This document shows, in pieces, positions 1-7,825 of a stretch of 64,000 nucleotides of DNA (its first letter is position 1; each line of letters opens with the position of its first letter). The stretch comes from Neisseria macacae ATCC 33926 (lineage in GTDB: Bacteria; Pseudomonadota; Gammaproteobacteria; Burkholderiales; Neisseriaceae). The DNA is taken from the NCBI RefSeq assembly GCF_022749495.1, contig NZ_CP094241.1:930001-994000 (forward strand), read 5' to 3'. The position numbers and the translations under genes are program-made. The notes below the pieces were generated by a model. The model was not told the DNA's origin, did not search any database, and saw nothing but the letters and a program-made list of their open reading frames with translations.

Positions 1-59
1 GGTTGCAGTTTGCGGCAGGTTTCGCGTTTGATGTGGTCAATAAGGTCGATGGTGTCTTG
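1..59 (-). pseudogene. Partial second copy of an acyl carrier protein gene (truncated at the window edge)
   Basis: On the minus strand these bases translate to TIDLIDHIKRETCRKLQ, nearly identical to the middle of the intact carrier protein at 614-865 (AIDLIDHIKRETGRKLQ), with several base differences. The copy begins abruptly just after the stop codon of the 62-502 gene and lacks the N-terminal half and the phosphopantetheine serine. It runs off the left edge of the window, so its 3' end cannot be seen. It is most simply the 3' part of the carrier protein gene, repeated on the far side of an inserted gene. Whether an in-frame start exists outside the window is unknown. Confidence 0.65.
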
Positions 60-61
60 GA

Positions 62-502
62 TTATTCGTTTTCTTCCTCATCTTTGCTTTTTTTAAAGTC
101 GTCATATTCTTTGAACAGTTTAAAATATGTTGGATAAAGCTTGGCAATGCGTTTACGGTTTTTCGGGGTGCAGAATTTTGCCACTTCTTTGGGTTCATGA
201 GATTTCGGATAGCGGGAAAAGAATTGAGTTTGCTCTTGTTCGGTCATTTTTTTGACCGTTGGGCAGATAGGGGACATTTCTGAGTTGCTGTTGACCGTTC
301 CAACCATAAGCCATGCCAGCATCCCGTTACGTTGAGTTTCCTCGTTCGTGTTTTTTTCACAAAATTCCATATCGTTATACATATCCAATGAATCACGAAT
401 GACTTGCATACACTCGGCATGTGTCATTTTTTTGATGAGGGAAATTTCAGCGTGCGCAGACAAGACAGGGAGTAAGAGCAGTAGGGAAATAAATTTTTTC
501 AT
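62..502 (-). CDS. Hypothetical secreted or periplasmic protein
   Basis: 146 residues. The N-terminus is a clear Sec signal peptide: MKK, a leucine-rich core and a probable cleavage after SAHA. The mature part is charged, with four cysteines (C31, C48, C80, C111) that could form disulfides, and ends in an acidic tail. I do not recognise a family. It lies between the intact carrier protein gene (614-865) and a partial carrier protein copy (1-59), inside what should be one biosynthetic operon, so it looks like an insertion. No good Shine-Dalgarno sequence precedes the ATG at 502. It could also be a dedicated inhibitor or immunity-like protein, but nothing shows that directly. Confidence 0.6.
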   Translation of the reverse strand: MKKFISLLLLLPVLSAHAEISLIKKMTHAECMQVIRDSLDMYNDMEFCEKNTNEETQRNGMLAWLMVGTVNSNSEMSPICPTVKKMTEQEQTQFFSRYPKSHEPKEVAKFCTPKNRKRIAKLYPTYFKLFKEYDDFKKSKDEEENE

Positions 503-613
503 GGTGTTAGTTGTATATTATGGATAAGTGAGAAAGGTTGATGTTGTTATTGATGCTCAGACGACCTTGCCGATTGTCAAGGCCGTCTGAAAATATGCCG
601 GTTTGGATCAGAA

Positions 614-865
614 TCAGGAATCTTGCGCCTGTACTTTCAAAACCGCCTGAACCACGTCTTCTACGGTGCGTACGTTGCGGAAGTCTTCGGCTTGCAGTTT
701 GCGGCCGGTTTCGCGTTTGATGTGGTCGATGAGGTCGATGGCGTCGATGCTGTCGATTTCCAAATCTTCGTAGAGGTTGGTCTCAGGTTTGATGCGCTCG
801 GGTTCGATTTCAAACAGGTTGACCAGTGCATCGGTCAGAAGGGTGCGTACTTCTTGTTCGGTCAT
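614..865 (-). CDS. Acyl carrier protein (aryl-polyene cluster, ApeF-like)
   Basis: 83 residues, the usual carrier protein size. The phosphopantetheine attachment motif DSID places the modified serine at residue 39, followed by a typical helical stretch (AIDLIDHIKRETG). It would tether growing acyl chains through a thioester for the neighbouring ketosynthases, reductase and dehydratase. It is the last gene of a minus-strand run 1893-614 and lies 12 bases after the other carrier protein. Two consecutive carrier proteins beside a ketosynthase chain-length factor is the arrangement of aryl-polyene clusters (ApeE/ApeF). It is distinct from the housekeeping AcpP, which is more acidic and is usually found next to fabF. 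Confidence 0.85.
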   Translation of the reverse strand: MTEQEVRTLLTDALVNLFEIEPERIKPETNLYEDLEIDSIDAIDLIDHIKRETGRKLQAEDFRNVRTVEDVVQAVLKVQAQDS

Positions 866-877
866 ATCGCTTCTCCT

Positions 878-1138
878 TTATGCCTGACGGCTTTTGACGA
901 ATTCTGCCAGTGTTTTGACGTTGGCGAAGTTTTCGCGCAGGTTGTCGTTTTCGCCGTCGAGCTGGAAGCCGAAGGTTTTTTGCACTGCCAAACCGAGTTC
1001 CAGCGCGTCGACGGAATCCAGCCCCAAGCCTTCGTCGCCGAAGAGCGGGTCTTCGCTGCCGATGTCGGCGGCGGTGATGTCTTCCAGCCCCAAGCTGTCG
1101 ATGATTAATTCTTTGATTTGGTTTTCTAAGTTATTCAT
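878..1138 (-). CDS. Phosphopantetheine-binding carrier protein (ApeE-like)
   Basis: 86 residues. The motif LGLDSVDALEL puts the phosphopantetheine serine at residue 42. The start at 1138 is chosen because an AAGGAAA ribosome site precedes it and because its ATG overlaps the stop of the acyltransferase as ATGA, a sign of translational coupling; an upstream in-frame extension to 1219 would run into that gene. Paired with the second carrier protein downstream, it fits the two-carrier layout of aryl-polyene clusters. Which carrier serves initiation and which serves elongation cannot be told from sequence. Confidence 0.85.
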   Translation of the reverse strand: MNNLENQIKELIIDSLGLEDITAADIGSEDPLFGDEGLGLDSVDALELGLAVQKTFGFQLDGENDNLRENFANVKTLAEFVKSRQA

Positions 1139-1893
1139 GTGGTTTTCCTTGTGAAATAGTCTTGAAGGTATTCGTTTAAACGCCTTGCGGCGATGGGTAG
1201 GGGTTTTTCCGCCAGCCATTCTTCGGGCAGGATGTCGTCGCCGACGGTGATTTCATAATGGATTTTGTGCGGCGGTATTTTGTACCAAGGCTGGCCTTTT
1301 TTGAAATTGGGCGGCGTCATTTTGATGCACACGGGGGTGATGACCGATGCGCTGCGCAAACCGAGCGATACCGCGCCACGGTGCATTTTAACCTGTCCGT
1401 CCCAGCCTGTGCGCGTGCCTTCGGGGAAAATCAGCATACTTTGCCCGCTTTTGAACACGGCGTCGATTTCTTCCAACATTTCCATGCTTTCGTCGTTGGG
1501 GATGTAGCCGGAAGCGATAATCTGGCTTTTCATGCTGGGATTGTTCAACAGGTCTTTTTTGACCAGCACGTTCGGGTCGGGAAAGTGGCTGACCATCAAG
1601 ACGACATCCAGCAACGAGGGATGGTTGGCGAGGACGAGCTGCCCCGGCCGGCCGAGTTTTTCCAAGCCGTTGAAACGGACGCTCAAGACGCCCGACCATT
1701 GCAGATAGCCGACGAAAAACCGCCAGACTTTCCCTATCATGCGCCGCGCTTCAAGTTGGCGTTTGATGTCGCCTTTGGTGGATTTGAGCGTGTAGGGCAA
1801 AAGCGCGATTTTGAACAATACGCCTGCAACGCCGAAGAGGATGAAGCCGAACAGGGTGGCAAAGAAACGGCGGCAGTAGTCTAGGGTTTTCAT
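1135..1893 (-). CDS. Lysophospholipid-type 1-acyl-glycerol-3-phosphate acyltransferase family protein (ApeD-like)
   Basis: 252 residues from the MKTLDY start. The PlsC-family signatures are present: NHPSLLD (H91 and D96, the catalytic HX4D) and PEGTR around residue 158, which binds the phosphate of the acceptor. A hydrophobic N-terminal segment suggests inner-membrane association. The start at 1893 is preferred because it makes an ATGA overlap with the upstream gene. In aryl-polyene clusters an acyltransferase of this type is thought to move the finished polyene acyl chain onto a lipid or glycolipid. That substrate is inferred from context, and ordinary phosphatidate synthesis cannot be excluded by sequence alone. 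Confidence 0.8.
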   Translation of the reverse strand: MKTLDYCRRFFATLFGFILFGVAGVLFKIALLPYTLKSTKGDIKRQLEARRMIGKVWRFFVGYLQWSGVLSVRFNGLEKLGRPGQLVLANHPSLLDVVLMVSHFPDPNVLVKKDLLNNPSMKSQIIASGYIPNDESMEMLEEIDAVFKSGQSMLIFPEGTRTGWDGQVKMHRGAVSLGLRSASVITPVCIKMTPPNFKKGQPWYKIPPHKIHYEITVGDDILPEEWLAEKPLPIAARRLNEYLQDYFTRKTT

Positions 1894-2648
1894 GGTTTTT
1901 TGCACCATGTCCATCGGCGTTTTTCATGTTGCCATTCTGCTGAAAGGTCGTCTGAAAGTAAGAAACGGATCCAGTCGAGCGCGCCCCAGTAATCGGCTGA
2001 CAGCAGGTCGGACGGGTTTTCAGACGACGTGTCGTCGACATCGAGACTGAGCGTGTAGCCGTCTCCCTGCGTCAGTACAAGCGACAGGGCGTAGGCAAAA
2101 GGGGCGCGTGTGGCGTGGACGGGGTAGTCGTCGGACAAAGGGTCGTCGGCGATTAAGACCAATACGGATGGTGCGCCGTCTTGCAGCAGGGCATAGGCTT
2201 CTGCCAAAGTGGTTTCAAAATTGTCGCTGCCGGCGGCGAGGGCGGTGTGTTCGCTCATGTCGCCGCGCAACATGGACCATTGTCCGGCGGGAGCGTTGTG
2301 GACGGACAGTCCGAAGGAGGTCGGTGAAACGCTGTCGGTTTGCAACAGTCCCAGCCATAATTCGAAACTGCGGTTGATTTCTCCGTCATGCGAGGCGTAA
2401 ACCAACGGGCTGCCGGGGTATTGTTCCGCCAATTCCCACGAGGCGTCGCAAATCAGGCGCGCGGCTTTGCCCAAACGGCGGCGCTGCAGGGCGGGCAGGA
2501 AGGCAAGCGCGGGTTTGTGGTCGGGCAGCCCGTCGGCGTCTAATGCGCCTGATGCCCATTGCCGCCATTGTTCGGGCGTGGCGATTTTACTGCTTGAGGC
2601 GTGCCAAGCGGCGATATTGAAAGAAAAACGGCAAATGTTGGATGACAT
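1890..2648 (-). CDS. Beta-ketoacyl synthase-like chain length factor (ApeC-like)
   Basis: About 252 residues from ATG 2648 (a TTG at 2660 is the alternative). It resembles the N-terminal ketosynthase fold (Ketoacyl-synt_2) but is much shorter than a full synthase. The place of the active-site cysteine is taken by a non-cysteine segment, as in chain-length-factor partners that pair with a true ketosynthase. It is the first gene of the minus-strand operon and couples to the acyltransferase by ATGA overlap. The divergent plus-strand operon starts about 110 bases away. In aryl-polyene systems the partner ketosynthase (ApeO) is a separate gene, which would lie outside this window. Confidence 0.75.
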   Translation of the reverse strand: MSSNICRFSFNIAAWHASSSKIATPEQWRQWASGALDADGLPDHKPALAFLPALQRRRLGKAARLICDASWELAEQYPGSPLVYASHDGEINRSFELWLGLLQTDSVSPTSFGLSVHNAPAGQWSMLRGDMSEHTALAAGSDNFETTLAEAYALLQDGAPSVLVLIADDPLSDDYPVHATRAPFAYALSLVLTQGDGYTLSLDVDDTSSENPSDLLSADYWGALDWIRFLLSDDLSAEWQHEKRRWTWCKKP

Positions 2649-2689
2649 GATGGTTTTCAAAAGTTTACATTGTGATGTATTTTAACGAA

Positions 2690-2730
2690 ATAGCTTAACA
2701 CATTCTAGGGTCTGATATAATCGCGCTATT
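2690..2730 (+). promoter_or_regulatory. Putative promoter for the dehydratase-reductase-synthase operon
   Basis: A perfect TATAAT occurs at 2716-2721, about 40 bases before the ATG at 2760. A TTAACA at 2695-2700 would be the -35 box with a 15-base spacer, shorter than ideal. The divergent operon must start in the same interval. A DUS copy touches the ATG, so no strong Shine-Dalgarno sequence is visible there. Confidence 0.45.
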
Positions 2731-2759
2731 CTAACGTATTCTGTTTTCAGACGACCTTT

Positions 2760-3248
2760 ATGACTGTAAATTTAATTTGCCCCATTCACGATGTTGCTTC
2801 TTTATTGCCACACAGCGGCCATATGGTGTTGCTCGATTGTGTGACAGAATACAGCCCAAAACACGTTTGCGCCCAAGCCGCTGTGGGGGAAAAGCACATC
2901 TTGTTGGTTGACGGGGCATTGCCGGCGACATCGCTGATGGAAATCATGGCGCAGGGCATAGGCGCGTTTGCGGGTATACAGGCTTTGGAAGCAGGTGAAC
3001 CGGTGCGGCTTGGCTTTTTGCTGGGAACGCGCAAGCTGGAATTGTTTGCCGACAGCCTGCCCGTCGGAACGCAGATGAAGGTGGTCGCGAATCTGTCGAT
3101 ACAGGACCCGGGCGGCATGGGCGTATTCGATTGCGAACTGCATTGGACGGATGCGCCTGAAGATGCCCGCGCCAAGCTGCCTGCGGACGGGCTGGTGGCA
3201 AAAGCCTCGTTGAACGTGTACAGTCCGAAAGACGGAAAGGTCGTCTGA
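2760..3248 (+). CDS. 3-hydroxyacyl-ACP dehydratase, hotdog fold (ApeP-like)
   Basis: 162 residues with the FabZ/FabA-like hotdog pattern: LLPHSGHMVLLD near residue 14, a central MEIMAQGIGAFAG helix and RLGFLLGTRKL. It would dehydrate 3-hydroxyacyl-ACP to enoyl-ACP, so that repeated cycles without enoyl reduction leave a conjugated polyene. It begins a plus-strand operon followed by a ketoreductase and a ketosynthase, the apeP-apeQ-apeR order. The start codon is immediately preceded by a DUS and lacks a clear ribosome site, so a slightly different start is possible. Confidence 0.8.
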   Translation: MTVNLICPIHDVASLLPHSGHMVLLDCVTEYSPKHVCAQAAVGEKHILLVDGALPATSLMEIMAQGIGAFAGIQALEAGEPVRLGFLLGTRKLELFADSLPVGTQMKVVANLSIQDPGGMGVFDCELHWTDAPEDARAKLPADGLVAKASLNVYSPKDGKVV

Positions 3249-3311
3249 AAACAGTTTTCTCTATCCAGATGATGACCAATAAGCAGACCGCGCCAACCAA
3301 TAGGAAACATT

Positions 3312-4040
3312 ATGAGCGAAACCATCTTGATTACCGGCTCCAACCGGGGCATAGGCAAAGCCGTCGCACTCGGTTTGGCTGAGGACGGCTTTGATATCGT
3401 CGTCCATTGCCGCAGCCGCCGCGATGAAGCCGAAGCCGTAGCGGAAGAAATCCGCGCTTTGGGCAGACAGGCGAGGGTGTTGCAGTTTGACGTGTCCGAC
3501 CGTGCAGCCTGCCGCGATATTTTGACTGCCGACACCGAAGCAAACGGCGCGTATTATGGCGTGGTATTGAACGCCGGATTGACGCGCGACAATGCCTTTC
3601 CTACGTTTTCAGACGACGATTGGGATTTGGTGCTGCGTACTAATTTGGACGGTTTTTATAATGTGTTGCACCCGTTGACCATGCCGATGATACGCCGCCG
3701 AAAAGCCGGACGGATTGTGTGCATGGCGTCGGTGTCCGGCTTGACGGGCAACCGCGGGCAGGTCAATTACAGCGCGTCCAAGGCGGGCTTGATTGGCGCG
3801 GCGAAAGCCTTGGCGGTCGAGCTGGCGAAACGCAAAATCACCGTCAACTGTGTAGCGCCGGGTTTAATCGATACGGACATCGTCGATGAAAATGTACCCG
3901 TCGAAGAAATTTTGAAAGCCGTCCCCGCCGCGCGTATGGGGCTGCCGGAAGAAGTGGCGCATGCGGTGCGCTTCCTGATGGATGAAAAAGCGGCGTACAT
4001 CACGCGCCAAGTGATTGCGGTGAACGGAGGTTTGTGTTGA
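3312..4040 (+). CDS. fabG: 3-oxoacyl-ACP reductase, SDR family (ApeQ-like)
   Basis: 242 residues of the short-chain dehydrogenase family. The NADPH-binding TGSNRGIG motif is at residues 9-16, NAG at 87-89, a catalytic serine in MASVSG around 140, and YSASK with Y153 and K157. It reduces 3-ketoacyl-ACP to 3-hydroxyacyl-ACP. An AGGAA ribosome site precedes the ATG. Its last bases overlap the start of the ketosynthase gene. It sits between a dehydratase and a ketosynthase, so it most likely serves the specialised polyene pathway, although FabG enzymes are interchangeable in biochemical terms. Confidence 0.88.
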   Translation: MSETILITGSNRGIGKAVALGLAEDGFDIVVHCRSRRDEAEAVAEEIRALGRQARVLQFDVSDRAACRDILTADTEANGAYYGVVLNAGLTRDNAFPTFSDDDWDLVLRTNLDGFYNVLHPLTMPMIRRRKAGRIVCMASVSGLTGNRGQVNYSASKAGLIGAAKALAVELAKRKITVNCVAPGLIDTDIVDENVPVEEILKAVPAARMGLPEEVAHAVRFLMDEKAAYITRQVIAVNGGLC

Positions 4041-5278
4041 ATACCAGAAGAGTCGTAGTAACGGGCATAGGCGGCATTACCGCCTTCGGCCGCGATTGGC
4101 AAAGCATACAGGCGGCGTTTAAAGCCGAAAAAAATGCCGTCAAATATATGGATTGGCGCGGACGTTTCCCCGAATTGGAAGCGCAACTGGGTGCGCCGAT
4201 TGAAGGCTACACCCCGCCCGAACATTGGACGCGCAAGCAGCTCAGAAGTATGGGGCGCGTGTCGCACCTGTGTGTCGATGCGGCGGAGCAGGCCCTGACG
4301 GACGCAGGTTTGCTTGGAGACGAAAGCATCACCGACGGACGTATGGGCGTGGCGTGTGGCTCGTCTGTCGGCAGTACCAAAGACATCGGCGACATGGGCG
4401 AACTGCTGACTACGGGGACATCGCGCAATTTCAACGCCAATACTTATGTGCGCATGATGCCGCATACGACCGCCGCCAATATCGGCATCTTTTTCGGATT
4501 GAAAGGGCGCATCATCCCGACATCAAGCGCGTGTTCGTCCGGTAGCCAAGGCATAGGCTATGCCTACGAAGCCATCAAATACGGCATGATAGACATGATG
4601 CTGGCGGGCGGCGGCGAAGAATTTTGTCCGTCCGAAGTTTATGTTTTCGATTCGCTCTACGCCGCCAGCCGCCGCAACGGCGAACCCGAACTGACCCCGC
4701 GTCCTTACGACAGCGGACGTGACGGCTTGGTCATCGGCGAAGGCGCAGGGATTTTTGTGTTGGAAGAATTGGAACACGCCAAACGGCGCGGTGCGAAAAT
4801 CTATGCCGAACTCGTCGGCTACGGTGCCAACAGCGACGGCAGCCACGTTACCCAGCCGCAAAAAGAAACCATGCAGAAATGTATGGAACTCGCGCTGCAA
4901 GACGCAGGCATTACGCCTGACAAAGTCGGCTACGTCAGCGGCCACGGTACGGCGACCGAAAAAGGCGACATCGCCGAAACGCTGGCGACCGAAGCCGTGT
5001 TCGGATTCATTCCCATGAGTTCGCAAAAAAGCTATCTCGGCCATACGCTCGGCGCATGCGGTGCGCTGGAAGCGTGGTTTACCATTGAAATGATGAACAG
5101 CGGCTGGTTTGCCCCGACCGTCAATCTGAACGACATCGACCCGCGCTGCGGCAAGGTGGACTATATTTTGAGCGGCGGCCGCGAAATCGAAACGGATTAT
5201 GTGGTCAGCAACAATTTCGCTTTCGGCGGCGTGAATACTTCGTTGGTGTTCAAACGCTGGCGGGATGAAAACGCTTGA
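4034..5278 (+). CDS. Beta-ketoacyl-ACP synthase, FabF type (ApeR-like)
   Basis: 414 residues, the normal FabF length. The catalytic triad is complete: C167 in SSACSSGSQ, H304 in SGHGTATEKGD and H337 in LGHTLGACG. It condenses malonyl-ACP with the growing acyl-ACP. The GTG start at 4034 overlaps the reductase stop; a TTG at 4037 lies at a better distance from the GGAGG at 4026-4030 and could be the true start. A DUS-pair terminator follows. Context assigns it to the polyene cluster, and it is distinct from a housekeeping fabF, which would neighbour acpP. Confidence 0.88.
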   Translation: MLNTRRVVVTGIGGITAFGRDWQSIQAAFKAEKNAVKYMDWRGRFPELEAQLGAPIEGYTPPEHWTRKQLRSMGRVSHLCVDAAEQALTDAGLLGDESITDGRMGVACGSSVGSTKDIGDMGELLTTGTSRNFNANTYVRMMPHTTAANIGIFFGLKGRIIPTSSACSSGSQGIGYAYEAIKYGMIDMMLAGGGEEFCPSEVYVFDSLYAASRRNGEPELTPRPYDSGRDGLVIGEGAGIFVLEELEHAKRRGAKIYAELVGYGANSDGSHVTQPQKETMQKCMELALQDAGITPDKVGYVSGHGTATEKGDIAETLATEAVFGFIPMSSQKSYLGHTLGACGALEAWFTIEMMNSGWFAPTVNLNDIDPRCGKVDYILSGGREIETDYVVSNNFAFGGVNTSLVFKRWRDENA

Positions 5279-5302
5279 TCGCAGCCGCGTCACAACAAAA
5301 TC

Positions 5303-5352
5303 AAAAAGGTCGTCTGAAACCGTTTGACCCAACGTTTTCAGACGACCTTTTT
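5303..5352 (+). terminator. DUS inverted-pair terminator after the ketosynthase
   Basis: An AAAAAGGTCGTCTGAAA copy and its reverse complement are separated by a short loop and followed by a T-run, so the RNA would form a strong stem of about 17 bp. Paired DUS acting as intrinsic terminators are well known in Neisseria. Confidence 0.8.
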
Positions 5353-5358
5353 AGTTTG

Positions 5359-5515
5359 TATAGTGGATTAACTATAAATCAGGACAAGGCGACGAAGCCG
5401 CAGACAGTACAGATAGTACGGAACCGATTCACTTGGTGCTTCAGCACCTTAGAGAATCGTTCTCTTTGAGCTAAGGCGAGGTAACGCCGTACTGGTTTAA
5501 AGTTAATTCACTATA
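5359..5515. repeat. Correia repeat enclosed element (NEMIS), long form
   Basis: 157 bases bounded by inverted TATAGTGGATTAA-type ends with TA at the edges. The core contains the characteristic GACAAGGCGACGAAGCCGCAG and the small hairpin GGTGCTTCAGCACC. This is the long class of Correia element, which in Neisseria can carry promoters, an IHF site and RNase III processing sites. It lies between two convergent transcription units. The right end abuts the rubredoxin stop codon, so rubredoxin transcripts may read into it. Confidence 0.93.
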
Positions 5516-5520
5516 TAAAG

Positions 5521-5691
5521 CTATATCACGAAGTCCAGCAGATAAAAGTCTTCTTTGCCCACGCCGCATTCGGGGCATTTCCAATCGTCGGGGATGTCAT
5601 CGAATTTGGTGCCGGGGGCGATGCCGTGTTCGGGGTCGCCGAGGTCTTCGTCGTAAATCCAGCCGCAGGGGCCGCACATGTATTGTGCCAT
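5521..5691 (-). CDS. Rubredoxin
   Basis: 56 residues starting MAQYMCGPCGWIYDEDLG and ending KCPECGVGKEDFYLLDFVI. The four iron ligands are C6 and C9 (CGPC) and C39 and C42 (CPEC), the classic rubredoxin spacing. It carries one electron at a mononuclear iron centre in the cytoplasm. The length is typical. An AGGAA ribosome site precedes the ATG. The gene is too short for many ORF filters. It ends directly against a Correia element. The partner reductase is not in view; the acyl-CoA dehydrogenase upstream on the same strand is separated by a terminator. Confidence 0.95.
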   Translation of the reverse strand: MAQYMCGPCGWIYDEDLGDPEHGIAPGTKFDDIPDDWKCPECGVGKEDFYLLDFVI

Positions 5692-5712
5692 GGTGTGTTC
5701 CTTCTAATGGTT

Positions 5713-5757
5713 GAGGTCGTCTGAAAACGGTCGGCAAAAGGTTTTCAGACGACCCCT
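5713..5757 (-). terminator. DUS inverted-pair terminator
   Basis: GAGGTCGTCTGAAAAC and its reverse complement surround a loop of about 17 bases between rubredoxin and the acyl-CoA dehydrogenase. It would end the dehydrogenase transcript. Confidence 0.65.
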
Positions 5758-5776
5758 TGTTGGTCTGTTTCAGCCC

Positions 5777-6865
5777 TTATGCCGCTTCCAGCGCCGCGAT
5801 TTCTTTGCGCAAGTGTTTCAACGCGGGGGTAACGATGGCGACAAACATGGCTTCGCGGACGCGGCGTTGGGCGGGGCTGCGCATGAGGTAGCCTTTGGCG
5901 CCGGCGTGTAAGGCGGCGGATTGGGCGGCGGCAAGCGTCAGCTCGGCGGCGGCGGCGCGCAGTTTCAGCGTGGCGAGGTTGTCGGGCGTGTTGTTCCAAG
6001 CCAAGTCTGCCAGTCGTTCGGTGGTTTGCCATGCCTCGTCCAAGGCGGCTTTGAGGCTGTCGTAGCTGTCGTCGAGATAGCTGTTGACCTCGGCGTTGAC
6101 GACGTTGGCGATGCGGATGATGCCGAGGCTGCCGTCGATCACACCCGCGCCGATGCCGATTTGCAGCAGGATGAAGCCGGACTTGATGGAGGCGATGTAG
6201 TCGGAGAACTGTTCGGGCGCGGCGATCACGTCTTCGTCAGGGATGAATACGTCTTTGAAGTTCAGGCTGAACGTGCGCGTGCCTTCGAGGGCGCAAAATT
6301 CGGGGCAGGCTTGCAGGGTCACGCCTTCCCATTGTCCGCCGGTGATGAACATGACGTAGCCGTCGCCGATTTGGGCAGTATTCGCCCAGATGTGGTCTTC
6401 GCCGATGTTGGATACCCACGGCAGCGCGCCGTTGACTTTGTAGCCGCCGTCCACGCGCTCGGCTTGAAGGTTGTGTTTTTCAATGCCGGCGAGGTGTTTG
6501 ACGGTATTGGACATGCCCGTACCCGCCAAGACTTTGCCTTGCAAGATGTCGGCGAGGTATTTGTCTTTGACGGCTTGGTTGGGTGTCTGGTGCAGATACC
6601 AAGCGCAAGCCGCCTGACACCATGCGCTGAACGAGGTCGCGCCGCATTCTTTGCCGACTTCGCGCAAGACGGCGATTTGCGTCGCCAAACCCAAGCCGTT
6701 GCCGCCTTCCACTTCCGTACCGACTGCGCCGAATCCGCCGATGGCGCCGAGTTCGCGCATAAAATCTTCGGGATACAAGCCATTGCGGTCGATTTCGTCC
6801 ACTAAGGGTTTGAGTTTGGTTTTGACGAGTTCGGCAACTTGAGACAATAAGGTTTCACGGTTCAT
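5777..6865 (-). CDS. Acyl-CoA dehydrogenase family protein
   Basis: 362 residues, near the normal size for this flavoprotein family. Recognisable regions are the N-terminal helical domain (EDFMRELGAIGGFGAVGTEVEGG), the flavin/substrate middle domain (GMSNTVKHLAG and NGALPWVSNIG) and a C-terminal helical bundle. The family oxidises acyl-CoA thioesters to enoyl-CoA using FAD and passes electrons to ETF. The middle domain departs from canonical short- or medium-chain enzymes, so the substrate is unknown; some relatives act as flavin monooxygenases. It appears to be a single-gene unit with DUS terminators on both sides. Confidence 0.8.
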   Translation of the reverse strand: MNRETLLSQVAELVKTKLKPLVDEIDRNGLYPEDFMRELGAIGGFGAVGTEVEGGNGLGLATQIAVLREVGKECGATSFSAWCQAACAWYLHQTPNQAVKDKYLADILQGKVLAGTGMSNTVKHLAGIEKHNLQAERVDGGYKVNGALPWVSNIGEDHIWANTAQIGDGYVMFITGGQWEGVTLQACPEFCALEGTRTFSLNFKDVFIPDEDVIAAPEQFSDYIASIKSGFILLQIGIGAGVIDGSLGIIRIANVVNAEVNSYLDDSYDSLKAALDEAWQTTERLADLAWNNTPDNLATLKLRAAAAELTLAAAQSAALHAGAKGYLMRSPAQRRVREAMFVAIVTPALKHLRKEIAALEAA

Positions 6866-6951
6866 GGTCTTATCCTTGAAAATGTGTGCGGACGGCGCGG
6901 GAGCGTTCCGTTGGAAAGGGGAAGCGGTCCGTTACAGGGACGGCGTTTTTG

Positions 6952-7007
6952 AAAAAGGTCGTCTGAAAACGGGCAAATAGTTTTGCCGCCGCTTTTCAGA
7001 CGACCTT
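6952..7007 (-). terminator. DUS inverted-pair terminator
   Basis: Two inverted DUS copies bracket a loop of about 28 bases directly after the AhpD-like gene (stop at 7017). A T-run follows in the minus direction. Confidence 0.65.
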
Positions 7008-7016
7008 GGATCAGAA

Positions 7017-7565
7017 TCAGGCGAACGCCTGCAATTCAGGGTTGATTTCTGTTTGCGCGACGTTGTTGACGTAGTTGCACAAAGTCGCCAGGGCAACGCC
7101 CATCACGACTTCGACAGCCTGCTGCTGGTTGTAACCAGCGTCGAAGAAGGCTTTGAGTTCGGCATCGGATACCGCGCCTTTTTTTGCCATCACAGCTTGG
7201 GTGAACGCAGCGAGCGCGCCCAGTTTGGCATCGTCAAACTCGCCTGCCGCCAACGCGCGCGCGGCTTTGATGGATTGTTCGGACAGGAGTTTTTTCAGGG
7301 TTGCCAGCTTGGTGTGGCCTGCCACGCAGAAACCGCATTCGTTGGTGCGGGCGGCGATGATTTGGATGACTTCGACTTCACCGGGAGTCAGGCTGTTGGC
7401 GGCGTTCAGTTTGCCGACTTCTTGATAAAACGCCAACGCTTCAGGCGCGTTTGCCAATACGCCGATGAGGTTGGGGATGAAGCCGTTGTTTTTCAGCGCT
7501 GCTTCGACGCGGGGTTTTGCTGCTTCGGGAGCGGTTTCGACGGTGTGTACGGTTAAGCGTGCCAT
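7017..7565 (-). CDS. Carboxymuconolactone decarboxylase / AhpD-like family protein
   Basis: 182 residues. The AhpD-type redox motif ECGFCVAGH supplies C77, C80 and H84, the catalytic dithiol and proton relay of alkylhydroperoxidase-like proteins. The fold is predicted all-helical. Members with this motif usually reduce peroxides or serve as thiol-disulfide partners rather than decarboxylate muconolactone. An AAGGAAA ribosome site precedes the start. The 200 A+T-rich bases upstream (7566-7769) hold no gene and probably contain its promoter. The reductant and substrate are unknown. Confidence 0.82.
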   Translation of the reverse strand: MARLTVHTVETAPEAAKPRVEAALKNNGFIPNLIGVLANAPEALAFYQEVGKLNAANSLTPGEVEVIQIIAARTNECGFCVAGHTKLATLKKLLSEQSIKAARALAAGEFDDAKLGALAAFTQAVMAKKGAVSDAELKAFFDAGYNQQQAVEVVMGVALATLCNYVNNVAQTEINPELQAFA

Positions 7566-7769
7566 ATTGGTTTCCTTTTTATTTGCGATTTGTCAAAAGA
7601 TGGAGGGCATAGTAGGGAAACAAATCCCAAAGTTGAAAGACCTGATAATTATTTTGATAAAACCAATAGTTATAAACGGCCAAGAAATTGATTAGATTTA
7701 TATAATTATTTAATTACATCGATAGTTTTCAAATATAGATGTAAATGGAAAGGAATCAGGAATCAAAAG

Positions 7770-7812
7770 AAGGTCGTCTGAAAACCAAAATACAGTTTTC
7801 AGACGACCTTTT
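7770..7812 (-). terminator. DUS inverted-pair terminator after hemC
   Basis: Inverted AAGGTCGTCTGAAAAC copies with a short loop, 14 bases beyond the hemC stop codon. Confidence 0.75.
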
Positions 7813-7825
7813 CTTGCGAACCGAT

